A DNA stretch of 64,000 bases from Streptomyces sp. SCUT-3. GTDB lineage: Bacteria > Actinomycetota > Actinomycetes > Streptomycetales > Streptomycetaceae. The stretch spans positions 4,006,501 to 4,070,500 of the forward strand of contig NZ_CP046907.1 in the NCBI RefSeq assembly GCF_014083985.1, read 5' to 3'. Made by a program: the position numbers and the translations under genes. Of the stretch, positions 18,914 through 28,023 are shown in pieces; within the stretch, counting starts at the first letter, position 1, and the number at the start of each line of letters is the position of its first letter. Below the pieces are notes generated by a model that ran no database searches, was not told where the DNA came from, and saw only the letters and a list, made by a program, of their open reading frames with translations.

Positions 18914-20008
18914 TCACTCCTGGTGGGTCAGGGCTCGGACGGTGCGGGACGGGCTGGGGCGGCCCAGGTGCCCGGCCATCCACGCGCTCGTGGCGGCGAG
19001 GCGGGCGAGGTCGACGCCGGTGTCGATGCCGAGGCCGTTCAGCATCCACACCAGGTCCTCGGTGGCGAGGTTGCCGGTGGCGCTCTTCGCGTACGGGCAG
19101 CCGCCCAGGCCGCCGGCGGAGGCGTCCACGACGGTGACGCCCGAGCGCAGGGCGGCCAGGGTGTTGGACAGGGCCTGGCCGTAGGTGTCGTGGAAGTGCA
19201 CGGCGAGCCGCTCCACGGGCACCCCGGCGCCGGTCAGGGCGTCCAGCAGGACGGTGACGTGGCCGGGGGTGGCGACGCCGATCGTGTCGCCCAGGCTCAG
19301 CTCGGTGCAGCCCATGTCGTGCAGGCGGCGGGCGACGGAGACCACCTGGTCGACCGGGACCCGGCCCTCCCAGGGGTCGCCGAAGCACATCGACAGGTAG
19401 CCGCGCACGCCCAGCCCCGCCCCGCGGGCCCGGGAGACCACCGGCTCGAACATCGCCAGGGACTCGTCCACCGTGCGGTTGAGGTTGCGGCGGGCGAAGG
19501 TCTCGGTGGCGCTGGCGAAGACCGCGACGTCGGTGACGCCCAGGGCCAGGGCCCGGTCCAGGCCGCGGGCGTTGGGCACGAGCACCGGCAGCCGCAGCCC
19601 GCCGTGGCGGCCGTCACCGCCGGAGCCGTCGCCCCCGCCCACCGGCCCGCCGTGGCGGGCGCGGACCGGCTCCAGCAGGGGCATCAGCGCCTCGGCGTCG
19701 GCCAGCTGGGGCACCCACTCGGGGCGCACGAAGCTGGTGGCCTCCACGGTGCGCAGCCCGGCGTCGGCCAGGCGGGCGATGAACTCGGCCTTGACCCCGG
19801 TGGGGACCGGCTTCTTCTCGTTCTGCAGCCCGTCGCGGGGGCCGACCTCGTGGATGCGGACCCGGGAGGGCAGGGACGGGTCGGGGAAGGCGGCGGGCAG
19901 CCCCAGGCCGAGGGGGCCGGCCTGCCCGGCCGCGCCGGCGTCGGCCGCGCAGGCGGCGTCGGCCGTGCCGCCTGTTCCGGCGGCGCGGAGGGTGCCGTCG
20001 GTGCTCAT
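18914..20008 (-). CDS. Hydroxymethylglutaryl-CoA lyase
   Basis: The 364-aa enzyme splits HMG-CoA into acetoacetate and acetyl-CoA, the last step of leucine breakdown. Motifs are VGPRDGLQNEKK (metal-binding Asp), ATSFVRPEWVPQLADAE, HFHDTYGQALSN (metal His pair) and the family signature GGLGGCPYAKSATGN with the loop cysteine. There is an Ala/Gly-rich N-terminal extension of about 45 residues and a short Gly/Asp insertion near residue 125. Its start overlaps the carboxylase alpha stop as ATGA. Confidence 0.92.
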   Translation of the reverse strand: MSTDGTLRAAGTGGTADAACAADAGAAGQAGPLGLGLPAAFPDPSLPSRVRIHEVGPRDGLQNEKKPVPTGVKAEFIARLADAGLRTVEATSFVRPEWVPQLADAEALMPLLEPVRARHGGPVGGGDGSGGDGRHGGLRLPVLVPNARGLDRALALGVTDVAVFASATETFARRNLNRTVDESLAMFEPVVSRARGAGLGVRGYLSMCFGDPWEGRVPVDQVVSVARRLHDMGCTELSLGDTIGVATPGHVTVLLDALTGAGVPVERLAVHFHDTYGQALSNTLAALRSGVTVVDASAGGLGGCPYAKSATGNLATEDLVWMLNGLGIDTGVDLARLAATSAWMAGHLGRPSPSRTVRALTHQE

Positions 20009-22061
20009 GCGTCCTCCCGCGGGGCGACGACGGCGAGCACCTGGTCCATGGCGACGGTGCTGCCGGGGGTGACGTCCAGTTCGGTGACGGTGCCGTCGTG
20101 CGGGGCCGCGATGACGTGCTCCATCTTCATCGCCTCGACCACCAGCAGGCTCTGCCCGGCCACGACCTCCTCGCCGACCGAGGTCTTCACCACGGTGACG
20201 GTGCCGGGCATGGGCGCGGTCAGGGCGCCGCCGGAGGCGGAGGCGCCGCCGCCGCGCAGCAGCTCCTCGACGGGGTCGTACGGCTGGAGCGCCCAGCCGT
20301 CGCCGTCCCGGCCGAGCCAGCGGGTGCCGTCGGCCGCGGCGCGGTGGTGGAAGGTGTGCACCACGCCGTCCAGGGCGAGGGCGGGCCGCCCGTCGGGGCC
20401 GACGGCCAGGGAGGCGGGGACGGGCGGGGCGTCGCCGACGCGGACCTCGGCGGCGTCGACCGGCCCGCAGGTGCGGACCTCGACCGGGTCGCGGCCGGGC
20501 ACCTTGAAGCGGTGCACGGTCCAGGCGGGCTCGCCGCCCAGCCGCCAGCCGCCGGGCACGGAGAACGGGTCGGTCCAGCCGGGGGCGGCACCGCGGCCGG
20601 TGGAGTCCGCCGCCGTCGGCTCCGGGTCGCCGGCCAGGTCCAGCAGGGCCGCGGCGGCGTACACCTCGTCGGGCACGCCGTCGGGGACGAGGCCGGCGGC
20701 CACGCGCTCGACCAGGCCGGTGTCCAGGCGGCCGGCGACCACGTCCGGGTCGGCCAGGAGGCGGCGCAGGAAACCGGCGTTGGTCGGCACCCCGAGCGTG
20801 ACGGTCCCGGCGAGCGCGGCCCGCAGCCGGCGCAGCGCGGTGGCCCGGTCCGGGCCGTGCGCGATCACCTTGGACAGCATCGGGTCGTACAGGCTGCCGA
20901 CCTCGGTGCCCTGCGCCAGGCCGGAGTCGGTGCGCACCCCTCGCCGTCCGGCTCGCGCAGCAGCAGCACGCTGCCGCCGGACGGCAGGAAGGCGGGGGAG
21001 CCGGCCGTGACCGACACGGTCTCGGCGCAGATCCGCGCCTCGACCGCGTGCCCGTCGAGGGCGACGTCCTCCTGGGCGAGGGGCAGGTGCTCCCCGGCGG
21101 CGGTGCGGATCTGCCACTCGACCAGGTCCAGGCCGGTGACCATCTCGGTCACCGGGTGCTCCACCTGCAGCCGGGTGTTCATCTCCATGAAGAAGTACGA
21201 CGACGGGTCGTCGCCGGGGACGATGAACTCCACCGTCCCGGCGCCGGTGTAGCCGCAGGAGCGGGCGGCGCGCACGGCGGCCTCGCCCATCGCGGCGCGG
21301 GTGGCCGCGTCCAGCAGCGGCGAGGGCGCCTCCTCGATCAGCTTCTGGTGGCGCCGCTGCAGGCTGCACTCGCGCTCGCCGAGGTGGATCACGCCGCCGT
21401 GGGCGTCGGCCAGGACCTGGATCTCGATGTGCCGGGGCCGGTCGATCCACCGCTCCAGCAGCAGGGTGTCGTCGCCGAAGGAGCCGCGGGCCTCGCGGCG
21501 GGCGGCGGCGATCTCCTCGGGGAGGGCGGCCAGGTCGCGCACCAGCCGCATGCCCTTGCCGCCGCCGCCCGCGGACGGCTTGAGCAGCACGGGCACGCCG
21601 ATCTCCTCGGCGGCGGCGACCAGTTGCGCGTCGGTCAGCCCGGAGCCGCTGCTGCCGGGCACCACCGGCACCCCGGCGGCCTTCACGGTCTCCTTGGCGC
21701 GGATCTTGTCGCCCATCAGCTCCACGGCGGAGGCCGGGGGGCCGACGAAGACCAGGCCGGCGTCGGCGCAGGCCCGGGCGAACGCGGCGTTCTCGGCGAG
21801 GAAGCCGTAGCCGGGGTGGACGGCCTGCGCTCCGGTGCGCAGGGCCGCCTCGACGATCCGCTCGGCGGACAGGTAGGAGCCGGAGGCGGCCGGCGGGCCG
21901 ATGCGCACCGCGGTGTCGGCCTCGGCGACGTGCCGGGCGCGGGCGTCGGCGTCGCTGTACACGGCGACCGAGCGGATCCCCAGGCGGCGCAGGGTGCGCA
22001 CGACGCGGACGGCGATCTCGCCGCGGTTGGCGACCAGGACGGTGTCGAACAGGGTGGTCAT
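20005..22061 (-). CDS. Biotin-dependent acyl-CoA carboxylase alpha subunit (biotin carboxylase plus biotin carrier), frameshifted as sequenced
   Basis: The biotin carboxylase part starts [20 protein letters not shown]. It contains [14 protein letters not shown] (ATP grasp), [18 protein letters not shown] and [10 protein letters not shown]. The C-terminal biotinyl domain holds [13 protein letters not shown] with the biotinylated Lys. The frame slips at 20937-20941 in a run of four C (plus strand); one restored base gives 685 aa. It lies between the beta subunit (14-bp gap) and HMG-CoA lyase. With these neighbours it is probably the methylcrotonyl-CoA carboxylase of leucine degradation, although actinobacterial paralogues with broader acyl-CoA use exist. 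Confidence 0.9.
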
Positions 22062-22075
22062 GGTGGTGTTTCCCC

Positions 22076-23725
22076 CTACATCCGGAAGACGCCGTAGCCG
22101 GGCTGGCCCGGTTCGCGCTGCGGCAGCGGTGCGTTGGCGCAGGCGGTCAGCGCCAGGCCGAGGACGGTGCGGGTCTCGGCCGGGTCGATCACGCCGTCGT
22201 CCCACAGGCGGGCGGTCGCGTAGTAGGCGCTGCCCTGGGTCTCGTACTGGTCGCGGATCGGGGCGCGGAAGGCGTCCTCCTCCTCGGCGGACCACTCCTG
22301 CCCGGCGCCCTCCATCTGGTCGCGCTTGACGGTGGCCAGCACGGACGCGGCCTGCTCGCCGCCCATGACGGAGATCTTGGCGTTGGGCCACATCCACATG
22401 AAGCGCGGCGAGTACGCCCGGCCGCACATCGAGTAGTTGCCCGCCCCGTAGGAGCCGCCGACCACCACGGTCAGCTTCGGCACGCGGGTGCACGCCACGG
22501 CGGTGACCATCTTGGCGCCGTGCTTGGCGATGCCCCCGGCCTCGTAGCTGCGGCCCACCATGAAGCCGGAGATGTTCTGCAGGAACAGCAGCGGGATGCC
22601 GCGCTGGTCGCACAGTTCGACGAAGTGCGCGCCCTTGAGGGCGGACTCGGCGAACAGGATGCCGTTGTTGGCGACGATGCCCACCGGGTGGCCGTGGATC
22701 CGGGCGAAGCCGGTGACCAGCGTGGTGCCGTACTCGGCCTTGAACTCCTGGAAGCGGCTGCCGTCGACGACCCGGGCGATGACCTCGCGCACGTCGTAGG
22801 GGGTGCGGGAGTCGACGGGCACGGCGCCGTACAGCCCTGCCGGGTCCACGGCCGGCTCCTCCACGGGCGCCACCTCCCACGGCATCGGGGCGCGCGGGGC
22901 CAGGGTGGAGACGATGGTGCGCACGGTGCGCAGCGCGTGCTCGTCGTTCTCGGCGAGGTGGTCGGTGACGCCGGAGACCTTGGAGTGCACCTCGCCGCCG
23001 CCCAGCTCCTCGGCGGTGACGACCTCGCCGGTGGCGGCCTTCACCAGCGGCGGGCCGCCGAGGAAGATCGTGCCCTGGTTGCGGACGATCACGGCCTCGT
23101 CGCTCATCGCCGGCACGTACGCGCCGCCCGCGGTGCACGAGCCCATGACGGCGGCGATCTGCGGGATGCCCGCGGCCGACATGGTGGCCTGGTTGTAGAA
23201 GATCCGGCCGAAGTGCTCCCGGTCGGGGAAGACCTCGTCCTGCATGGGCAGGAAGGCGCCGCCGGAGTCCACCAGGTACACGCAGGGGAGGCGGTTGTTC
23301 AGCGCCACCTCCTGGGCGCGCAGGTGCTTCTTGACCGTCATCGGGTAGTAGGTGCCGCCCTTGACGGTGGCGTCGTTGGCGACGATCACCACCTCGCGGC
23401 CGGCCACCCGCCCGATGCCGGCGATCACCCCGGCGGCCGGTGCCGCGCCGCCGTACAGGCCGTCGGCGGCCAGCGGGGCGATCTCCAGGAAGGGCGACCC
23501 GGGGTCGAGGAGGGCGTCGACCCGGTCGCGGGGCAGCAGCTTGCCCCGGGCGGTGTGGCGGGCGCGGGCCCGTTCGCCGCCGCCGAGGCGGGCCGCGGCC
23601 AGTTTCGCGCGCAGCTCGGCGACGAGTGCGGTGTGCGCCTCGGTGTTGGCGCGGTACGTCTCGGACGCCGGATCCACACCGGTGCCGAGCACCGGCGGCG
23701 GTGCGGTCGCTGCCTGGGTCCCCAT
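22076..23725 (-). CDS. Acyl-CoA carboxylase beta subunit (carboxyltransferase), methylcrotonyl-CoA type
   Basis: The 549-aa carboxyltransferase has the two crotonase-like halves: [55 protein letters not shown], then [27 protein letters not shown] and [38 protein letters not shown]. The FMVG..YE..GI..HG.KM pattern is typical of methylcrotonyl-CoA carboxylase beta. ATG 23725 has GGGAG 10 bases upstream; a TTG at 23734 would be too close. It is first in the operon and divergent from a TetR gene, with two operators between them. Confidence 0.9.
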   Translation of the reverse strand: MGTQAATAPPPVLGTGVDPASETYRANTEAHTALVAELRAKLAAARLGGGERARARHTARGKLLPRDRVDALLDPGSPFLEIAPLAADGLYGGAAPAAGVIAGIGRVAGREVVIVANDATVKGGTYYPMTVKKHLRAQEVALNNRLPCVYLVDSGGAFLPMQDEVFPDREHFGRIFYNQATMSAAGIPQIAAVMGSCTAGGAYVPAMSDEAVIVRNQGTIFLGGPPLVKAATGEVVTAEELGGGEVHSKVSGVTDHLAENDEHALRTVRTIVSTLAPRAPMPWEVAPVEEPAVDPAGLYGAVPVDSRTPYDVREVIARVVDGSRFQEFKAEYGTTLVTGFARIHGHPVGIVANNGILFAESALKGAHFVELCDQRGIPLLFLQNISGFMVGRSYEAGGIAKHGAKMVTAVACTRVPKLTVVVGGSYGAGNYSMCGRAYSPRFMWMWPNAKISVMGGEQAASVLATVKRDQMEGAGQEWSAEEEDAFRAPIRDQYETQGSAYYATARLWDDGVIDPAETRTVLGLALTACANAPLPQREPGQPGYGVFRM

Positions 23726-23790
23726 GCGTGCCAAGCTCCCTTGCTCCTGCTCGCCCGCCCGCCGGCCGCGGTGGTGCCGGACCGGGCGGT

Positions 23791-23806
23791 GTTAGTGACC
23801 GTTAAC
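23791..23806. promoter_or_regulatory. TetR-type operator A between carboxylase operon and regulator
   Basis: GTTAGTGACCGTTAAC is a 16-bp imperfect palindrome (GTTA...TAAC ends). It lies 65 bp upstream of the carboxylase beta start and is closely related to operator B. Confidence 0.75.
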
Positions 23807-23820
23807 GTGTCCCGGAACAC

Positions 23821-23836
23821 GTTAACGACCGCTAAC
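23821..23836. promoter_or_regulatory. TetR-type operator B
   Basis: GTTAACGACCGCTAAC is the sister of operator A, with centres 30 bp apart. Together they create a larger GTTAACGTG/CACGTTAAC palindrome across the pair. It is 45 bp before the TetR start. The likely ligand, by context, is a branched-chain acyl-CoA. Confidence 0.75.
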
Positions 23837-23880
23837 CGGCTTGTCTACAATGGCCTTCTGTCCAGACCAGGAGCGGGGCC

Positions 23881-24645
23881 ATGCACACCAGGACCGGCAC
23901 ACGGGCCGCCGCCGGCACCGGCACCGGCGCACGAACCACCGGCGCCGGAGCGGCGGCCGGGGCGGGGGCCGGGGCGCCGGGGAACGGTGCGCGCACCGGC
24001 CGCCGCGAGCAGATCCTGCGCGAGGCCGCCCGCCTCTTCGCCGACCGCGGTTTCCACGGCGTCGGCGTCGACGAGATAGGCGCCGCCGTCGGCATCAGCG
24101 GCCCCGGTCTGTACCGGCACTTCGCCGGCAAGGACGCGATGCTCGCCGAACTCCTCGTCGGCATCAGCGAACGCCTCCTGGCCGGCGGCCGCATGCGCAT
24201 CGAGGAGGCCGACGGCCCCGAGCAGGCCCTGGACGCCCTCGTCCGCGGCCACATCGACTTCGCCCTCGACGACCGCCCCCTGATCACCCTCCACGACCGC
24301 GAGCTCGACCGGCTCCGCGAGGACGACCGCAAGCAGGTCCGCCGCCTCCAGCGCGCCTACGTCGAACTGTGGGTGCAGGTGGTGCGCGAACTGCGCCCAG
24401 GGCTCGGCGAGACCGAGGCCCGCGTCGCCGTCCACGCCGTCTTCGGCCTCCTCAACTCCACCCCCCACCTGGGCACGCGCGGCGGCCTGCCCGGCCGCGA
24501 CGCCACCGCCGACCTCCTGCACCGCCTCGCCCTCGGCGCCCTGGCCGCGGCCGACGGGGACGCCGGTGACGGGGACGACGGGGACGGGAGCGGGGACGGT
24601 GGCGGTGGCGGAGGCGGTGCTGCCCCGGCCCCTCCACCGGGCTGA
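23881..24645 (+). CDS. TetR-family repressor of the acyl-CoA carboxylase operon
   Basis: The 254-aa protein starts at ATG 23881, 7 bases after AGGAG. The first 38 residues are an Ala/Gly/Thr-rich low-complexity arm. The DNA-binding domain follows (REQILREAARLFADRGFHGVGVDEIGAAVGISGPGLYRHFAGKDAML, about 42-88) with a helical ligand domain. The last 25 residues are Gly/Asp-rich and end in Pro. It is divergent from the carboxylase operon with two palindromes between, so it most likely represses that operon and itself. Confidence 0.88.
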   Translation: MHTRTGTRAAAGTGTGARTTGAGAAAGAGAGAPGNGARTGRREQILREAARLFADRGFHGVGVDEIGAAVGISGPGLYRHFAGKDAMLAELLVGISERLLAGGRMRIEEADGPEQALDALVRGHIDFALDDRPLITLHDRELDRLREDDRKQVRRLQRAYVELWVQVVRELRPGLGETEARVAVHAVFGLLNSTPHLGTRGGLPGRDATADLLHRLALGALAAADGDAGDGDDGDGSGDGGGGGGGAAPAPPPG

Positions 24646-24784
24646 CCTGCCCGTTCCTCACGCCGCCGCGGGGCTTTGCCGCGGCCGTCGGGAAACGGAC
24701 CCTCCCCTGCCGTGCCCGCACGAGGATGGCCCCCGGACCCGGCCGACGGGCCGGGAGGACGACGGACGGGAGCGGGGAGTGCGC

Positions 24785-25360
24785 GTGGTTGCCGAAGGGC
24801 GTGTCGTGTACCGGCGGGCGGAGGAGCGGGACCTGGAGGCGGTCCGCGGGATCGACGGCTCCTTCACCACCGGCACCGTCTACGAAGTCGTCGCCGGGGA
24901 CGGCGGGTTCGCGCTCCGGGAGGTGCCCGTGGACCCGCCGCTCGTCAAGGTCTTCCCCGACGACGACGACGAGGAGGAGGGCGGGGAGGGCGACGGGGAC
25001 GGCGGCGCGTTCCCCGGCCGGTACGCCGAGGTGGCCGTCGACGGGGGCGAGGTGTGCGGCTTCGTCGTCGCCGGGGTGGAGGAGTGGCACAGCCGCCTCG
25101 TCGTCCACGAGATCACCGTGGCTCCCGCCCACCGGGGACGCGGGATCGGCGCCGCCCTGATGCGGCGGGCCTGCGCGTACGGGCGCGGCCTGGGGGCGCG
25201 GACGGCCTGGCTGGAGACGTCGAGCCTGAACGTCCCGGCCGTCCGCGCGTACCGCCGGATGGGGTTCGCCCTCTGCGGCCTGGACACCACCTTCTACCGG
25301 GGGACCCCGTCCGAGGGCGAGACCGCGTTGTTCATGAGCCGGCCGCTCGACGGCCCGTGA
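24785..25360 (+). CDS. GNAT-family N-acetyltransferase
   Basis: The protein is about 191 aa. The acetyl-CoA pyrophosphate loop is clear: EITVAPAHRGRGIGAALMRRACAYG, followed by LETSSLNVPAVRAYRRMGFALCGLDTTFY, as in streptothricin-type acetyltransferases. An acidic insertion (DDDDEEEGGEGDGDGG) lies between strands near residue 62. GTG 24785 is preferred because GGGGAG ends 5 bases upstream. The substrate amine is unknown; streptothricin or a small-molecule target is possible. The Asp/Glu insert is unusual. Confidence 0.8.
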   Translation: MVAEGRVVYRRAEERDLEAVRGIDGSFTTGTVYEVVAGDGGFALREVPVDPPLVKVFPDDDDEEEGGEGDGDGGAFPGRYAEVAVDGGEVCGFVVAGVEEWHSRLVVHEITVAPAHRGRGIGAALMRRACAYGRGLGARTAWLETSSLNVPAVRAYRRMGFALCGLDTTFYRGTPSEGETALFMSRPLDGP

Positions 25361-25401
25361 CCCGCGGCGCCGCCGGCCGCTGACGGGGGTGCGGACGGAG
25401 C

Positions 25402-25465
25402 TGTGGTGCCGAAGCTTCGACTTTCCGCCGTTCTTGACGGCGTGTCGTTGCGTTTCGGCACCACA
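25402..25465. terminator. Compound palindrome between acetyltransferase and amidase
   Basis: Outer arms TGTGGTGCCGAA and TTCGGCACCACA (12 bp, perfect) enclose an inner CGCCGT/ACGGCG hairpin. It lies between convergent genes, 41 bp after the acetyltransferase stop and 32 bp from the amidase stop, so it can serve both. It shares CGGCGTGTCGTTGC and parts of the outer arms with the hairpin at 17637. Confidence 0.7.
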
Positions 25466-25497
25466 ACTCTTTCCGGTGAGGTCCGGCCCGGCGCCGG

Positions 25498-26961
25498 TCA
25501 GCAGGTGGGGACGCCGGGGAGCCAGGATTCGGGGGTGTTGACGAAGATGTTGGAGATGTAGCCGCCGTAGTCGGGCAGGTAGGCCCAGGCGTCGTTGGTG
25601 TAGCCCTGGTAGGTGACCAGCTGGCCGCGGACCTGGCAGCGCACCCGGACGGTGGTGGGGCCGGCCAGGGAGGCGACGGCGGTCGAGGTGGTGGTGGGGG
25701 CGGAGCGGACGTTCACCCCGGAGCCCCAGGTGGTGAAGGTCTTGTCCGAGACGTTGCCGTCGCCGCGGACCAGCTGCATGTAGTACGCCCAGTCCCAGTA
25801 CTGCCCGGGGTCGGTGTGGTCGTTGTCCGGCAGTTCGTTGTGGCCGAGGATGTGCAGGCGGTCCTTGGGGATGCCGTACTGGTCGCACAGGTGGCGGGTG
25901 AGGGCGGCCGAGGCGCGGTACATCGCGTCGGTGAACCAGGACGGGTTGGTGACGTACCCCTCGTGCTCGATGCCGAGCGAGGAGGAGTTGGCGGACCGGG
26001 CGTGCCAGGCGGTGTCCTTGTTGCGCACGCTCTGGGTGATCTGGCCGTCGGAGGAGCGGATCACGTAGTGGGCGCTGACCTGCGCCGAGGGGTTCTGGAA
26101 CCAGCTGATCGCGCCGGCGTACGAGCCCTGGGTGACGTGGACGACGACCTTGTTGATCGCCGAGGTCCGGCCGACGGTGTAGTTCCCGGAGTAGGCGGGG
26201 TTCCACAGGGCGGCCGGGTAGTCGGTGCTCTGCGCGCCGACCTCCCCCTCGCCTGCGGCCTCCCCGCCGAAGCCCTCGGGGACGTCCTCGTACCGGCCGC
26301 GCTCCGGCTCGGTCTTCCGGGCGCGGGTGTGCAGCAGTTCGTCGCCGTCGAGGCGGGCGAGGACGCCCTCGGCCATGATCTCGTAGACGGTGTCGGCGTA
26401 CAGGCGGGCCGTGCGGTCCTCGGTGGCGCCGCCGTAGCGGACGACGGCCGGGTACCAGGCGCCGGGCCGGTCCCGGTCGGAGGCGTCGAGGCCGGCGGCG
26501 TCGGCGTGGGCGCGCAGGACGGCGGCGCCGCCGCGGATGTTGGCGGCGGTGTCGTGCTTCAGCTCGGAGACCGTCTCGCCGGTGGCCCGCGCGGCCCGCT
26601 CCAGGACCCGGTTGCCGGGGACGCTCACCAGGTGCATGACGCCGTAGCCGCCCGCGTGGCTGGGTTCGCCGTCGTGGTCGTCGAGGTGGGTCTCGCCGTA
26701 GCCGACGGCGACGAGGAGGTCGCGCGGCACGTCGAACTCGGCCGCGGCCCGGGAGAAGGCCCGGCCCACCGGGCCCTGGGCCGCGTCCGCGTTGCGTGCG
26801 GCCGCGTCCCGTGCGGCCGTGCCCCGGGTGCCCGCGTCCGGCGGGGCCGCGGTGGCGGGTTGTGCGGTGAGTGCGAGGGCCGCGGCGACCGCGGCGCACA
26901 GGGCCGCCGCCCACCTCGGTCTCCGTGAGGGTTCGAAGCGCCTGCCGATTGCTGCGGTCAT
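25498..26961 (-). CDS. Secreted N-acetylmuramoyl-L-alanine amidase (Amidase_2) with C-terminal SH3-like domain
   Basis: The 487-aa protein has a signal peptide (RRPRWAAALCAAVAAALALTAQPATAAP). A helical N-terminal part of about 200 residues (DVPRDLLVAVGYGETHL..GGYGVMHL) looks lysozyme/transglycosylase-like. The amidase core follows: NKVVVHVTQGSYAGAISWFQNP (first Zn His), SAHYVIRSSDGQI, LGIEHEGY and LHILGHNELPDNDHTDPG. The C-terminus (VNVRSAPTTTSTAVASL..WAYL) is a bacterial SH3 domain. It would cut the amide between MurNAc and the stem peptide outside the cell. Start ATG 26961 follows GGGAGG. It may act in sporulation or growth remodelling (inference). Confidence 0.88.
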   Translation of the reverse strand: MTAAIGRRFEPSRRPRWAAALCAAVAAALALTAQPATAAPPDAGTRGTAARDAAARNADAAQGPVGRAFSRAAAEFDVPRDLLVAVGYGETHLDDHDGEPSHAGGYGVMHLVSVPGNRVLERAARATGETVSELKHDTAANIRGGAAVLRAHADAAGLDASDRDRPGAWYPAVVRYGGATEDRTARLYADTVYEIMAEGVLARLDGDELLHTRARKTEPERGRYEDVPEGFGGEAAGEGEVGAQSTDYPAALWNPAYSGNYTVGRTSAINKVVVHVTQGSYAGAISWFQNPSAQVSAHYVIRSSDGQITQSVRNKDTAWHARSANSSSLGIEHEGYVTNPSWFTDAMYRASAALTRHLCDQYGIPKDRLHILGHNELPDNDHTDPGQYWDWAYYMQLVRGDGNVSDKTFTTWGSGVNVRSAPTTTSTAVASLAGPTTVRVRCQVRGQLVTYQGYTNDAWAYLPDYGGYISNIFVNTPESWLPGVPTC

Positions 26962-27167
26962 GGGGTTCCTCCCGTTGCGCGACGCGTGCGGAAGGGTGCG
27001 GGTGTTCCCGTGCCGTGCTCCGGGGCCGCCCGCACCGGGGGCCTCCAGGAAACCAGTTACGTCATGTACGCGACAATACTGCGGAGCCGTGCGGAGCCGG
27101 ACCGGCCCGCGGCAGGAGCCGGCGGACGAGCGAGAACCCGGGGCGGGGCCCGTGGAGGGGGAGGGGG

Positions 27168-27872
27168 TCAGAAGGAGAAGGGCGGGGCGGTCGGGCGGTA
27201 CTCGACGAGGGTGAAGGCCAGGTTGACGTAGCGGGTGACCAGGTCGTCCACGGTCAGCTCGCCGCCGGGGCGGTACCACTCGGCCACCGCGTTGCACATG
27301 GCGATCACCGCGCGCCTGGCGTCGTCGGGCCAGCGGGGGTTGAAGATCCCGGCCTCGATGCCGTCGGCGATCGCCCGCTGGAAGCGGCCCGTCGCCTCCC
27401 GCAGCTGCCGGGAGTGGCGCGCCCGGAACTCCTCGGAGACGCTGCGGGTCTCGGAGAAGACGATGCTGCTGTCCACCTGCTGCTGCGCCCGGTAGCGCAC
27501 GGTCGCCGCGACCAGGGCGGCCAGCCGCCGGGCCGGGTCGTCGCCGGCTGCGCCGAGGGCGGCGGCGCACGCGGTGTCGTACGAGCGCAGGCCGGCCTCG
27601 ACGATGCCCTCGAGCAGCGCCTGCTTGCCCGGGTAGTAGTGGTAGAGCGCCGACAGGCTGACGCCGGCCCGCGCCGCGATGTCGCGCACCGGGACGGCGT
27701 CGTAGCCGCGCTCCCCGAACTCCCGGCGCGCCGCGTCGATGATCACCTGCTGCCCGGCGGTGCGCGCCGTCGCGGGGGCGGGCGCCGCAGCCGGGGCCGT
27801 CACCGGGTTCGTCGCCCGGTTCGTCGCCGGGGCCGCGGCCGGGGTCGTCGCCCTCTCTGTCCTGTCGCTCAC
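27168..27872 (-). CDS. TetR-family regulator, divergent from fatty-acid-type catabolic genes
   Basis: The protein is about 234 aa. After an Ala/Thr/Pro-rich arm the HTH is VIIDAARREFGERGYDAVPVRDIAARAGVSLSALYHYYPGKQALL, and the rest is the helical ligand domain. GTG 27872 is the only reasonable start, but GGGGGAC almost touches it, so initiation may be weak or the transcript nearly leaderless. It is divergent from acyl-CoA dehydrogenase, thiolase and thioesterase, and two similar TTAAC-4-GTTCG sites lie in the gap. It likely represses that set in response to an acyl-CoA (inference). Confidence 0.85.
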   Translation of the reverse strand: MSDRTERATTPAAAPATNRATNPVTAPAAAPAPATARTAGQQVIIDAARREFGERGYDAVPVRDIAARAGVSLSALYHYYPGKQALLEGIVEAGLRSYDTACAAALGAAGDDPARRLAALVAATVRYRAQQQVDSSIVFSETRSVSEEFRARHSRQLREATGRFQRAIADGIEAGIFNPRWPDDARRAVIAMCNAVAEWYRPGGELTVDDLVTRYVNLAFTLVEYRPTAPPFSF

Positions 27873-27894
27873 GTCCCCCAGGCTAACGGGTCGG

Positions 27895-27908
27895 TTAACA
27901 ACTGTTCG
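27895..27908. promoter_or_regulatory. Candidate TetR operator 1 (TTAACAACTGTTCG)
   Basis: The core AAC-4-GTT is an inverted repeat, and the 14-mer matches operator 2 at 12 of 14 positions. It lies 23 bp upstream of the regulator start, suited to autorepression. Confidence 0.6.
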
Positions 27909-27979
27909 GGATGGCGTGGCGTTCTTCACGAGAGAGGGCCCTCCGGGCCTCTGGACAGCGAGGGCAACTGGTCCGTAAC

Positions 27980-27993
27980 TTAACAAGCGTTCG
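27980..27993. promoter_or_regulatory. Candidate TetR operator 2 (TTAACAAGCGTTCG)
   Basis: This is the sister of operator 1, 30 bp before the acyl-CoA dehydrogenase start and just ahead of a TCTACT that could be a -10 element. A repressor bound here would block polymerase. Confidence 0.6.
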
Positions 27994-28023
27994 AACAGGT
28001 CTACTGTGCAGAGGGGCAGACAG

